Assembly (NCBI GenBank): GCA_016927425.1
Contig: JAFGMR010000090.1
Coordinates: forward strand, 1-54,282
Direction of reading: 5' to 3'
Source: Methanotrichaceae archaeon
GTDB taxonomy: Archaea > Halobacteriota > Methanosarcinia > Methanotrichales > Methanotrichaceae
DNA length: 54,282 nucleotides
The stretch's first letter is position 1; the number at the start of each line of letters is the position of its first letter. Shown here piece by piece: positions 26,721-34,634 of the stretch. Below the pieces are notes generated by a model that was not told the origin of the DNA, did not search any database, and worked only from the letters and a program-made list of their open reading frames with translations. The translations under genes were made by a program, and so were the position numbers.

Positions 26721-27441
26721 GTTGATTGAGCTTAGAGACCTCAGAAAGGTCTACGGTGACGGCGTGGAGGTAATCGCCCTCAACGGTGTAACCTTCACAA
26801 TAGATGAAGGGGAGTTCCTCTCGATTGTCGGCCCCTCTGGAAGCGGCAAGAGCACCCTCTTGAACATGCTAGGCCTCCTCGACAGCCCGACCTCGGGGTC
26901 CATCATCCTTAGGGGCGTGGATGTCACAACGGCAAGCCACTCCGAGAGGGCAAGGCTTCGGAACAAGGAGCTCGGATTCGTATTCCAGTACCACCATCTG
27001 CTGCCGGAGTTCAGCGCTCTCGAGAACGTCATGATGCCGCTTCTCATAGCTGGCAAGAGGGACAAGGCCGCAAGGGAGAGAGCACGCCAGCTCCTGGAGG
27101 AGGTGGGGCTCGGCGACCGCATGGACCATCGACCAACCGAGCTCTCAGGCGGCCAGAACCAGAGGGTAGCAATCGCGAGGGCTCTAGCCAACCACCCGGC
27201 AATCGTCATCGGCGACGAGCTCACCGGGAACCTCGACACCAAGAGCTCTGAGATGATCTATGAGACCCTCAGGGAGCTCAACAGGTCCATGGATCAAACG
27301 TTCATCCTCGTCACCCACGATATGGACATGGCCGAGAAGACCGACCGCATCCTCAGGATCGTTGACGGGAAGCTCGTCTGTGAGATGAGGAGGGTGGGAG
27401 GGGAGTTCACTTCCAAGGATATCTGCCAGATGCGAGAGTGA
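26713..27441 (+). CDS. ABC transporter ATP-binding protein (LolD/MacB type)
   Basis: 242 residues with Walker A GPSGSGKST, Q-loop FVFQYHHLLPEFSA, signature LSGGQNQRVAIARAL, Walker B IVIGDELTGNLD and the H-loop LVTHD. Energises the two permeases upstream. GTG at 26713 has GGAGG at good spacing; TTG at 26707 is an in-frame alternative. It overlaps the permease by 8 nt. Its last codons (GGATATCTG-CAGATGCGA) recur in degenerate form about 73 nt downstream. Confidence 0.93.
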   Translation: MSKLIELRDLRKVYGDGVEVIALNGVTFTIDEGEFLSIVGPSGSGKSTLLNMLGLLDSPTSGSIILRGVDVTTASHSERARLRNKELGFVFQYHHLLPEFSALENVMMPLLIAGKRDKAARERARQLLEEVGLGDRMDHRPTELSGGQNQRVAIARALANHPAIVIGDELTGNLDTKSSEMIYETLRELNRSMDQTFILVTHDMDMAEKTDRILRIVDGKLVCEMRRVGGEFTSKDICQMRE

Positions 27442-27483
27442 ACGCTTATAGGATATCAGGAGGCTTCAGCCCCAAGGCTTAGC

Positions 27484-27512
27484 TTCAAGGGATATCTGTC
27501 AGATGCGAAGGG
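27484..27512 (+). repeat. Degenerate duplicate of the ABC ATPase 3' end
   Basis: TTCAAGGGATATCTG-CAGATGCGAAG here matches TTCCAAGGATATCTG-CAGATGCGAGAG at 27411-27437, the last codons of the ATPase. The spacing is about 73 nt. It looks like an old tandem duplication that left a copy outside the gene. Confidence 0.55.
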
Positions 27513-27580
27513 CAAATGCGGTCAATGCCCAATACGAGAGAGGGTGCCGTGGACAAAGGGGATTCTCGGGATAGAAATAG

Positions 27581-29026
27581 ATGAGCGGATACAGGATCTT
27601 CGCCCAGCGCGTGGGCCTGGTGGGAGTAACCAACCTCTTGGTGAGCTTGAGCGGCATGGTCTTTTTGCCCATACTCACCAAAGGATTGCCCATCGAGGAT
27701 TATGGGCTATGGGTGCAGATCAACGTCACGCTCGCATTGGTTCCAGGGATCATCAACCTGGGGCTTCCTAACTCGATGGTTCGCTTCCTTGCCGCGACTA
27801 CTGATAAAGGGGAGATCAAAGAGGGGTTCTACTCAATTTTTGCGATAATCCTCTTCATGGGCGGGATCTTTGCCCTGATACTCTATCTGCTCGCAAAGCC
27901 TGTGGCAGAGATCCTGTTCGATGGCAGATCCGATATCATCAAGCTGCTCTCCCCACTTCTATTCCTTGAATGCCTCTATGGATTACTTGTAAACTATCTG
28001 AGGACATTTCAAAAGATCAAGATGTACTCCGTCTTCGTATCCCTAAGGACGATATTGAACATGCTGCTCGTCTCCTGCTTTGTCCTGGCAGGTTACGGCC
28101 TCGAAGGAGCGGTGTTGGGCCTGTTAGCCTCATCGACCTCGGTCTCGGCAGCATTAATCGTCCAGGTAGTCCGCGAGATAGGCATCCATTTGCCTAATTT
28201 CACCCATACCAGGGAGCATCTGGCCTTCGGCCTTCCAACCGTTCCAAGCACCCTCTCGAGCTGGATGGTCGAGTCGAGCGATCGATACATCATCGGAATA
28301 CTTCTAGGCAGCGCCTTCGTAGGATATTACTCACCCGGATACGTCCTTGGAAACCTGATATTCGCGCTCATGTCGCCCCTCTTCTTCATGTTGCCCATGG
28401 TCCTCTACCAGCAGTACGACCAATCCAGCTATGAGGGCGTAACCTCCATCATCAAGGACTCCTTGCGCTGCCTGCTGGGACTCGCCATTCCCGCGGCCGC
28501 CGGAGTATCCTTGCTCTCTTGGCCCATCCTCGATCTCCTGACGACCCCGGAGATCGCCTCCCGGGGATACCTGATCACCCCATTTGTGGCCATAAGCGCC
28601 ATCTTCTTTGGCTGCTATGCCATTGCAGGTCAGGTCCTCGTGCTCGAGAAGAGGACCGGCGTCATCGGGGCGATCTGGACGGTGGCCGCTGCGGCAAACG
28701 TCGGACTGAACCTCCTCCTCATACCCAGTATGGGGATCATAGGGGCGGCATTCTCCACGACAATGGCCTACATCGGGGCCTTTGCCTTGACCGCCCACTA
28801 CTCCAACAGATACATCAAGCTCGAGGTGGAGGCAACGTTTCTCGCAAAGTGCCTGGCCTCCTCAGCCCTGATGGGCCTATTGATCCTGCTGCTCAAGCCG
28901 GAAGGGGCTTTCGCCCTCGCCTCTGCCGTGATCATCGGCGCGGGGACATATCTGGCCGCGATGCTGCTCTTGAAGGGCATTTGCAAGAACGATCTGGCAT
29001 CTCTTATCGGGATACTGAGACCATAG
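27581..29026 (+). CDS. Wzx-type polysaccharide flippase (MOP superfamily)
   Basis: A 481-residue integral membrane protein with about 14 hydrophobic segments, typical of O-antigen/oligosaccharide flippases that move lipid-linked glycans across the membrane. Family-like features are LPILTKGLPIEDYGLWVQ near the N-terminus, the central SSDRYIIGILLGSAFVGYYS and the helical C-terminal block with FALTAHYSNRYIKL. It is divergent in function but adjacent to the minus-strand glycan cluster at 29054-39329, so it probably exports that glycan. Confidence 0.88.
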   Translation: MSGYRIFAQRVGLVGVTNLLVSLSGMVFLPILTKGLPIEDYGLWVQINVTLALVPGIINLGLPNSMVRFLAATTDKGEIKEGFYSIFAIILFMGGIFALILYLLAKPVAEILFDGRSDIIKLLSPLLFLECLYGLLVNYLRTFQKIKMYSVFVSLRTILNMLLVSCFVLAGYGLEGAVLGLLASSTSVSAALIVQVVREIGIHLPNFTHTREHLAFGLPTVPSTLSSWMVESSDRYIIGILLGSAFVGYYSPGYVLGNLIFALMSPLFFMLPMVLYQQYDQSSYEGVTSIIKDSLRCLLGLAIPAAAGVSLLSWPILDLLTTPEIASRGYLITPFVAISAIFFGCYAIAGQVLVLEKRTGVIGAIWTVAAAANVGLNLLLIPSMGIIGAAFSTTMAYIGAFALTAHYSNRYIKLEVEATFLAKCLASSALMGLLILLLKPEGAFALASAVIIGAGTYLAAMLLLKGICKNDLASLIGILRP

Positions 29027-29053
29027 AAGGCAATGCCCAAAGGGAGAAGATCA

Positions 29054-30079
29054 TCATGGCAGATTCAGTCGATGTAGCATAACTTTTATCTCCTCGCGGC
29101 TGAGAAGAGCAGCATCCTGGGATGAGTAGGATTCCATTTCGGTCTTGCGGAAATTGGCCGGCATTGACGGCTCCTGCGATTGATGATCTAGATAGCCCCT
29201 TTGATGAGGCAATACCACGATCATATCCTCGCTCTCATAGGCGTTAGTGGCCTCTAACTCGGTCATGAGCTCCTCGTACATCTTCTCTCCGGGCCGCCTG
29301 CCAATGTTCTTGGATTCTATCTTCATCCCCTCTGGGCTTAGTTCCTCTATCATCACCTGAGTCAGGTCGCTGATCTTCATAACCGGCATCTTGAGGATAA
29401 ATATCTCCCCCCCGGTGGCAATCTCTGCGGCCTTCAGTATCAATTCGACGGCCTTTGGGATATCCATTATGAACCGTGTCATCTCGACATCGGTGATTGT
29501 GAGGGGATCTCCCCTCTCGATCTGCTTCTTAAAAAGGGGAACGACCGAGCCTCTTGAGCCGAGAACGTTTCCAAACCTGACGCAAGACAAGACAGTACGC
29601 CTGGATCCTCGATAGGAGTTGGCAGAGATGGTCAATCGCTCGGCCAGAAGCTTTGTAGCCCCCATGACGTTTGTGGGGTTTACAGCCTTATCCGTGCTGA
29701 TCATAATGACCTTCTCCACCTCTTCGTCCAATGCCGCATCCAAGACATTTTGAGTTCCCAAGACGTTCGTCTTGACCGCGTCAAACGGATTGAACTCGCA
29801 GATGGGCACATGCTTGAGCGCTGCAGCATGAAATACCAGATCGACTCCCTCGAATGCACGCCTGAGCCGGTCCAGATCGCGGACATCTCCTACAAGAGGA
29901 CGAATGAGATCCGATTTCAGCTCCTGTTCTAGATCGAATAGCCCGGTCTCGTTGTTATCCAGAATTCGCACAGATTGAGGGTGATATTGGATGAGCCCCC
30001 TAACCAATTGGCTGCCAATCGATCCGACCCCCCCAGTAACCAAGACGGTCTTTCCCCGGTAATACGACTCCCTATCCAC
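29054..30079 (-). CDS. UDP/GDP-GlcNAc 4,6-dehydratase (LegB/PseB/CapD-like)
   Basis: An extended short-chain dehydrogenase of 341 residues. NAD loop: TVLVTGGVGSIGSQL. Other motifs: FHAAALKHVPICE (family-typical), MISTDKAVNPTNVMGATK with the catalytic region, and GRRPGEKMYEELM. It should convert the nucleotide-activated GlcNAc to a 4-keto-6-deoxy sugar, the first committed step of the nonulosonic acid route here. It overlaps the upstream aminotransferase by 8 nt and is the last gene of the cluster. Confidence 0.88.
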   Translation of the reverse strand: MDRESYYRGKTVLVTGGVGSIGSQLVRGLIQYHPQSVRILDNNETGLFDLEQELKSDLIRPLVGDVRDLDRLRRAFEGVDLVFHAAALKHVPICEFNPFDAVKTNVLGTQNVLDAALDEEVEKVIMISTDKAVNPTNVMGATKLLAERLTISANSYRGSRRTVLSCVRFGNVLGSRGSVVPLFKKQIERGDPLTITDVEMTRFIMDIPKAVELILKAAEIATGGEIFILKMPVMKISDLTQVMIEELSPEGMKIESKNIGRRPGEKMYEELMTELEATNAYESEDMIVVLPHQRGYLDHQSQEPSMPANFRKTEMESYSSQDAALLSREEIKVMLHRLNLP

Positions 30080-31205
30080 GAGAGCTCACCTCCAAAAATT
30101 CCTCGATGCCCCGGACGATCAGGTTCAGCTCCTCCTGAGAGAGATGAGGGTACATCGGCAGCGTTAAAACTCGATTTGAAACCCTCTCCGTTACCGGAAG
30201 ATGGCAACGATACTTCAGTTCATCTCTATAGAATGTTGTCATGTGAACCGGGCTGAAATATATCTTGGTCATAACCCCCATGCGAGCAATATGATCCATG
30301 AGCTGATCCCTATTATCGATTGAGATGGTATACATCTGGTAGACATGATTGTAACCTGCAGGAGGAATAGGCAGATCGATCTCCTTGAAGGCCCCGATCA
30401 TCTTGTTGAGATAGGCTGCATTTTTCCGGCGCATGGCTATGATCGTCTCCGCCTTCTTCAACTGGGATCTGCCAAGCGTAGCTATGAGATTGGACATTCT
30501 GAAGTTGAAGCCTAGAGCCACATAATCGAGGATCTCCCCGGAGGAAAAATAGTCGCTTGTCTCAAGCCTGCCGTGTGAGCGCAGCATCCTCATGCGCCCA
30601 TAGAGCTCCTCGGAATAGGTGACGACGGCCCCTCCCTCCCCGGTAGTTATGACCTTGTTTTGGCAGAAGCTCAGCATCGCCGAGTCCCCAAAGGTGCCGA
30701 CCTTCCGCCCGTCTATATCCGCTCCAAACGACTCCGCGGCGTCCTCGATTAGAATCAGATGGTGGTCCTCCGCTAACTCCTTGAGCTCCCTTATCCTGCA
30801 AGGACAGCCTCCGTAGTGAATTGGTATTATCGCCTTCGTCCGAGAATTTATGCGCTCCGCCACATCCTCAGGATCCAGGCCGAAAGTCTGCTCCTCGATA
30901 TCTCCAAAGACAGGCCTTGCACCGACGAAGATCGGAGCATTGGCCGTTGATATAAAGGTAAATGAGGGGACTATGACCTCATCCCCAGCGCCTATGCCGT
31001 GAGCTAGAAGGGCTGAATGCAAGGCTGAGGTCCCGGAGTTGAAGGTTAGACAATATGGGGAGCCGATAAATCGGCTGATCTCACCTTCCAGTGCATCTAC
31101 TTCCGGTCCCACTGCCCAGTTCATCCCAGAGCTAATGGCTTTTGACATCCCTTGAATGTCATCTTCGTCCCAGTAGATCTTGAATAGAGGCACTCGCCAG
31201 CTCAT
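30072..31205 (-). CDS. DegT/DnrJ/EryC1 sugar aminotransferase (LegC/PseC-like)
   Basis: A PLP sugar aminotransferase of 377 residues. The PLP lysine is in CQNKVITTGEGGAVV; NSGTSALHSALLAHG and IEDAAESFGA are family motifs. It adds the 4-amino group to the 4-keto sugar made by the neighbouring dehydratase. It overlaps its neighbours on both sides (ATGA with the acetyltransferase upstream, 8 nt with the dehydratase downstream). Legionaminic- rather than pseudaminic-type chemistry is inferred from the NeuC homologue in the cluster. Confidence 0.88.
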   Translation of the reverse strand: MSWRVPLFKIYWDEDDIQGMSKAISSGMNWAVGPEVDALEGEISRFIGSPYCLTFNSGTSALHSALLAHGIGAGDEVIVPSFTFISTANAPIFVGARPVFGDIEEQTFGLDPEDVAERINSRTKAIIPIHYGGCPCRIRELKELAEDHHLILIEDAAESFGADIDGRKVGTFGDSAMLSFCQNKVITTGEGGAVVTYSEELYGRMRMLRSHGRLETSDYFSSGEILDYVALGFNFRMSNLIATLGRSQLKKAETIIAMRRKNAAYLNKMIGAFKEIDLPIPPAGYNHVYQMYTISIDNRDQLMDHIARMGVMTKIYFSPVHMTTFYRDELKYRCHLPVTERVSNRVLTLPMYPHLSQEELNLIVRGIEEFLEVSSRG

Positions 31206-31630
31206 AATTTCTCCTTCCCAGTTGAATCCGGTCCAGCCAGAGGCTTGACGATCTTGAGCGGTATGCCCAAGGCTAAATAGCCATCGGGAACATCCTTATT
31301 GACAAGGCTGAAGGCGCCCACAAGGGCATTCCTGCCAACAGTCACCCCAGGCATGATTATGCTGTGACTACCTATGCGACATCCACTCTTGAGCATGACC
31401 TGGCCCTGTTTGTCATCGATAGTGGATATGGAATATATTGAGCAGTGCGAGCCGATCTGCACATTCTCCTCAATAATAACCCCGTTGAGGGCGTTGATAT
31501 ATGTGAAGGCACCAATATCGGTACCGAACCCCAGATCCAAGCCTTTTACATTCTTGACCACCCAACCATACTCCGTAGGCTTTCCATCCTCAATGCAGGG
31601 ATATTTCCAAGCTTTGAACCTATCGGCCAT
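31202..31630 (-). CDS. Left-handed beta-helix acetyltransferase (probable LegH role)
   Basis: 142 residues of hexapeptide-repeat acyltransferase. Repeats are visible as GFGTDIGAFTYI, VIIEENVQIGSHCSI, CRIGSHSIIMPGVTVGRNA and LVGAFSLVNKDVPDG. By position it should N-acetylate the 4-amino sugar, giving the diacetylated intermediate. It ends with the usual GIPLKIVKPL. The start MADRFKAWK lies 5 nt downstream of the NeuC-like gene's stop. Confidence 0.82.
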   Translation of the reverse strand: MADRFKAWKYPCIEDGKPTEYGWVVKNVKGLDLGFGTDIGAFTYINALNGVIIEENVQIGSHCSIYSISTIDDKQGQVMLKSGCRIGSHSIIMPGVTVGRNALVGAFSLVNKDVPDGYLALGIPLKIVKPLAGPDSTGKEKL

Positions 31631-31635
31631 CTATG

Positions 31636-32781
31636 TCATTCCCGCCTCGGACGCTTTTGTAGAAGATCATGATCTATCTCGATTTTTTTAAGGATTTTCA
31701 CCACACGATGGGCTGTCCTGCCATCGCCGTAAGGGTTTTTCCCCAGACGGACCTTTTCCCTGAACGCCTCATCGAATAGGGCTCGCCCTACAGCCGCCCT
31801 GATCGCCCCTCTATCATGGCTTACATCTATGACGTTTATGCCTCTCTCGCGCCCTTCCTGCCGATCACCTATGTTTATCGCGGGAAGGCCAAAGGATGGA
31901 GCCTCGATGATACCGCTGCTGGAGTTGCCAACGATAGCATCTGCCATCCTCATCAAGCCCAGGAAATCCCTCCTGGGCAAGCTCTTATAGGCCTTGATAA
32001 AAGGCAGGCTACTGTATCTCCTTATCGCCTCTATCATTTTGCCACTGCCTGCGTCTGCATTAGGATAAACCACCATCGTTTGGCAGCTAAGGCAGGAGAC
32101 TGCGGCCAGAGTCTCCTCCATCTGGGCTCCAGCCTCCTCAGCCTCCAGCGTTACCGGATGCTGAATTAATATTATCAAAGGTCGGTCCAGGTCCAGGCCA
32201 TATCTCGCACCCAGTTCCTCCAGCGCCGATATCTCCTCTAGAAGCAGGCTGTCGAGCCCGGGAGCTCCCACTACGAAGATCCGAGAGGGGTCCTCCCCCA
32301 TCCGGGCAATCCTCTCTGCACTTTTATAGGTGGCCGGCATATGAATGTGAGCCAGTTTGGTTATGGCGTTCCTAGCGAGATCGTCGACTGTGGATGTCGT
32401 CTCCCCACCATGAAGATGGGCAACCGGCAAAGAGAGATAGGCCCCCACCACAGCCCCGGCGAGCATCTCCCCTCGATCGCCGAGGAGGAGCAGCATGTCG
32501 GCCTGGAGCTGTTGCAGCATTTCCGGAAGACGCTGGATCACTTCTCCTATAAACTTGGCCATCGACGCCTTGTCATCGCCATCGAATATGGCTTCCAGTA
32601 TGCGCGGCCTAAACCCATCTGCGGCTATATGATCAACTGTCCGGCCGAATTCGTCCATCAGATGCATGCCAGTGGCTACTATCTCCAGTTCAAGCTCAGG
32701 GTCTTCGGATATGGCTTGCAGGACCGTTCGCATGAGCCCGTAATCTGCCCTGGTCCCACTAATGTATACGATCCTCCTCAC
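31636..32781 (-). CDS. neuC: Hydrolysing UDP-sugar 2-epimerase (NeuC/LegG-like)
   Basis: 381 residues, opening MRRIVYISGTRADYGLM, which is characteristic of NeuC. Family motifs include LLLLGDRGEMLAGAVVG, VAHLHGGETTSTVDD and VGNSSSGIIEAPSFGLPAIN. In the sialic acid route it makes ManNAc from UDP-GlcNAc. In the legionaminic route the homologue LegG makes the 2,4-diacetamido mannose derivative. The upstream 4,6-dehydratase, aminotransferase and acetyltransferase favour the second role. It ends in a basic KRPRRE. Confidence 0.92.
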   Translation of the reverse strand: MRRIVYISGTRADYGLMRTVLQAISEDPELELEIVATGMHLMDEFGRTVDHIAADGFRPRILEAIFDGDDKASMAKFIGEVIQRLPEMLQQLQADMLLLLGDRGEMLAGAVVGAYLSLPVAHLHGGETTSTVDDLARNAITKLAHIHMPATYKSAERIARMGEDPSRIFVVGAPGLDSLLLEEISALEELGARYGLDLDRPLIILIQHPVTLEAEEAGAQMEETLAAVSCLSCQTMVVYPNADAGSGKMIEAIRRYSSLPFIKAYKSLPRRDFLGLMRMADAIVGNSSSGIIEAPSFGLPAINIGDRQEGRERGINVIDVSHDRGAIRAAVGRALFDEAFREKVRLGKNPYGDGRTAHRVVKILKKIEIDHDLLQKRPRRE

Positions 32782-32800
32782 GCGAAAGCCCCTTTTCAGC

Positions 32801-33850
32801 CTAATCCACCATCTCCCAACTCAACAATTCGTCCTTCTGGATCTTCCTGCGGGCCTTGCGACCCACCAACGTCGATAGATCTGCGGGCGGAATCCCGCAG
32901 CCAGGCCTCTTGCAATCCAGCATATCCTCAGTTATCTTCGTGCCCTGTGGAATAATCTGCCGAGCTACAACGCTTCTGCGCACTAGTCCTCGAATGGAGG
33001 ACTCCTCCAAGCTTGGCTCTTTCACCTCACGCCCAAGCGCGACCTCAACTTCTCTAACCGATTTTACAAGTGCAGCCAATTCATCAGGCTCTAGGGACGC
33101 CCGATGGTCCGGTCCAGATAGGTTTCTATCTATTGTAAAATGCTTCTCTATCACGCATGCACCTAGAGCAACCGCGGCCACAGAGGCATTAATGCCCATT
33201 GTGTGATCGGAAAATCCGACGGGAAGATGAAAAGTCTTCTCCAAGAATAGCATGGCCTTGAGGTTGACATCCTCCATTCTAGGTGGATAACCAGTGACGC
33301 AATGGAGGAGGGCGACCTCACATCTCTCGCCCTGCTTCAATGCTGCCAATGCATCCCTTATCTCCTCTATTGTGGACATCCCCGTTGAGAGTATGACAGG
33401 CTTTCCCGTTTGCCCAATGTGCTTCAACAAAGGCAGGTTAGTGATCTCTCCAGAGGCCACCTTGAAACAAGGAACGCCAATTCGATTGAGGAGATCTACG
33501 CCTTTAATGCTGAATGGTGTGGAAAGGAACAGGATGCCCCTGGAATGAGCATAGGTTGCAAGATCGGTGAACTCCACCTCGGAGAGCTCGAGCCGCTTCA
33601 ACATATGGTATTGAGATTCTTCCAGAGGCGATGTCTCCTTCTGATAATCGGCCTTCTCTGCCTTTGTAGTTGCCACATCCTCGGCCCGAAATGTTTGAAA
33701 TTTTACTGCGTCCGCACCGGCAGATTTGGCCACGTCGATCAGCCGCTTGGCTAAATTCATCTGCCCGTTATGATTTACCCCTGCCTCGGCAACGATGAAG
33801 CATGGCTCACCTGGCCCCACCATCCGATCTCCGATCATCAATAGTGCCAT
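32801..33850 (-). CDS. neuB: Nonulosonic acid synthase (NeuB/LegI-like)
   Basis: 349 residues, condensing PEP with the six-carbon amino sugar to a nine-carbon acid. Features: FIVAEAGVNHNGQMNLAKRL at the N-terminus, VKFQTFRAED, FKVASGEITNLPLL, GFSDHTMGINASVAAVALGA and IEKHFTIDRNLSGPDH. A C-terminal SAF (antifreeze-like) domain follows, with RSVVARQIIPQGTKI. The frame is open to 33943, but MALLMIGDRMVG at 33850 gives a normal N-terminus and avoids overlap with neuA. PEP links this step to central metabolism. Confidence 0.93.
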   Translation of the reverse strand: MALLMIGDRMVGPGEPCFIVAEAGVNHNGQMNLAKRLIDVAKSAGADAVKFQTFRAEDVATTKAEKADYQKETSPLEESQYHMLKRLELSEVEFTDLATYAHSRGILFLSTPFSIKGVDLLNRIGVPCFKVASGEITNLPLLKHIGQTGKPVILSTGMSTIEEIRDALAALKQGERCEVALLHCVTGYPPRMEDVNLKAMLFLEKTFHLPVGFSDHTMGINASVAAVALGACVIEKHFTIDRNLSGPDHRASLEPDELAALVKSVREVEVALGREVKEPSLEESSIRGLVRRSVVARQIIPQGTKITEDMLDCKRPGCGIPPADLSTLVGRKARRKIQKDELLSWEMVD

Positions 33851-33875
33851 ACCACGAGCACCGCCTTGTATAATA

Positions 33876-34589
33876 TCATGGCCTATCTGTATCTCCTCGA
33901 GCCTCACAGGATCGCATAAGCAGCTCGACCAAGAGCAGATCAAATTCGCAATCTATATCTACGCTTCTCTCCCTTGGCATGATATAGGGCGCGGTGCGTA
34001 ATGAATAGAATCCTCCATCCCTTCGAATGACCTCGGGTCGGGAGATGAAGATTGCTCCATTTGGAAGGTATGTCTTTGGAAGCTCCTGACGTCTCAAATT
34101 CAAGCAGGCTTGCCCGAAGATGGGCTGCAGGAGGCCGCCCTCGATCTTAAGGCTCCAATAGGGACTATGATCCATCTCGCTTACGCTAACCAGGGAGTCT
34201 GAGTTGCAATGCAGGAAGGTGGCCAAGGCTTCATCTATATCGCAGGCAGACCTCAAAGGCGATGTCGGCTGCAGCAGTACGACGATATCTGGGAGATAGG
34301 AATCTGCACCCATCTGGTCCAGGACATGCATCAAGACCGAGACAGTTGGGGTCTCATCTCCAGCTAGATGGCTAGGACGCATTAAAACTTCGGCGCCATG
34401 GTCACGGGAAGCCTCCCCAATCTTGACATCGTCGGTGGATACGACAATCCTGCTCACATATCGAGACGCAAATGCTGCCTCTATGGTATACGCTATGAGA
34501 GGGCGGCCTTTGAGAAGGGCGATATTCTTTCCAGGAAGGCCCTTGCTCCCACCTCTGGCGGGAATTACAGCTAAAATATCATTTTTCAT
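33876..34589 (-). CDS. neuA: CMP-nonulosonate cytidylyltransferase (NeuA/LegF-like)
   Basis: 237 residues. Activates the nine-carbon acid with CTP. Motifs: IPARGGSKGLPGKNI at the N-terminus, VVSTDDVKIGEASR, LLQPTSPLRS and the C-terminal VDIDCEFDLLLVE. The ATG at 34589 appears originally to have been overlapped by the upstream glycosyltransferase; a 71-nt duplication has moved that stop to 34626 (see the repeats at 34597 and 34668). Confidence 0.92.
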   Translation of the reverse strand: MKNDILAVIPARGGSKGLPGKNIALLKGRPLIAYTIEAAFASRYVSRIVVSTDDVKIGEASRDHGAEVLMRPSHLAGDETPTVSVLMHVLDQMGADSYLPDIVVLLQPTSPLRSACDIDEALATFLHCNSDSLVSVSEMDHSPYWSLKIEGGLLQPIFGQACLNLRRQELPKTYLPNGAIFISRPEVIRRDGGFYSLRTAPYIMPRERSVDIDCEFDLLLVELLMRSCEARGDTDRP

Positions 34590-34596
34590 GATCCCT

Positions 34597-34634
34597 CTTC
34601 GAATGCAGGCATCTTTGGATTATGTTCACCACTC
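34597..34634 (-). repeat. 38-nt repeat unit, copy 1 of a 71-nt tandem duplication
   Basis: 37 of 38 positions match 34668-34705, offset 71 nt. It begins CTTCGAATGCAGGCATC on the plus strand. Because 71 is not a multiple of three, reading into this copy from the upstream gene gives an early stop at 34626-34628. Confidence 0.9.
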
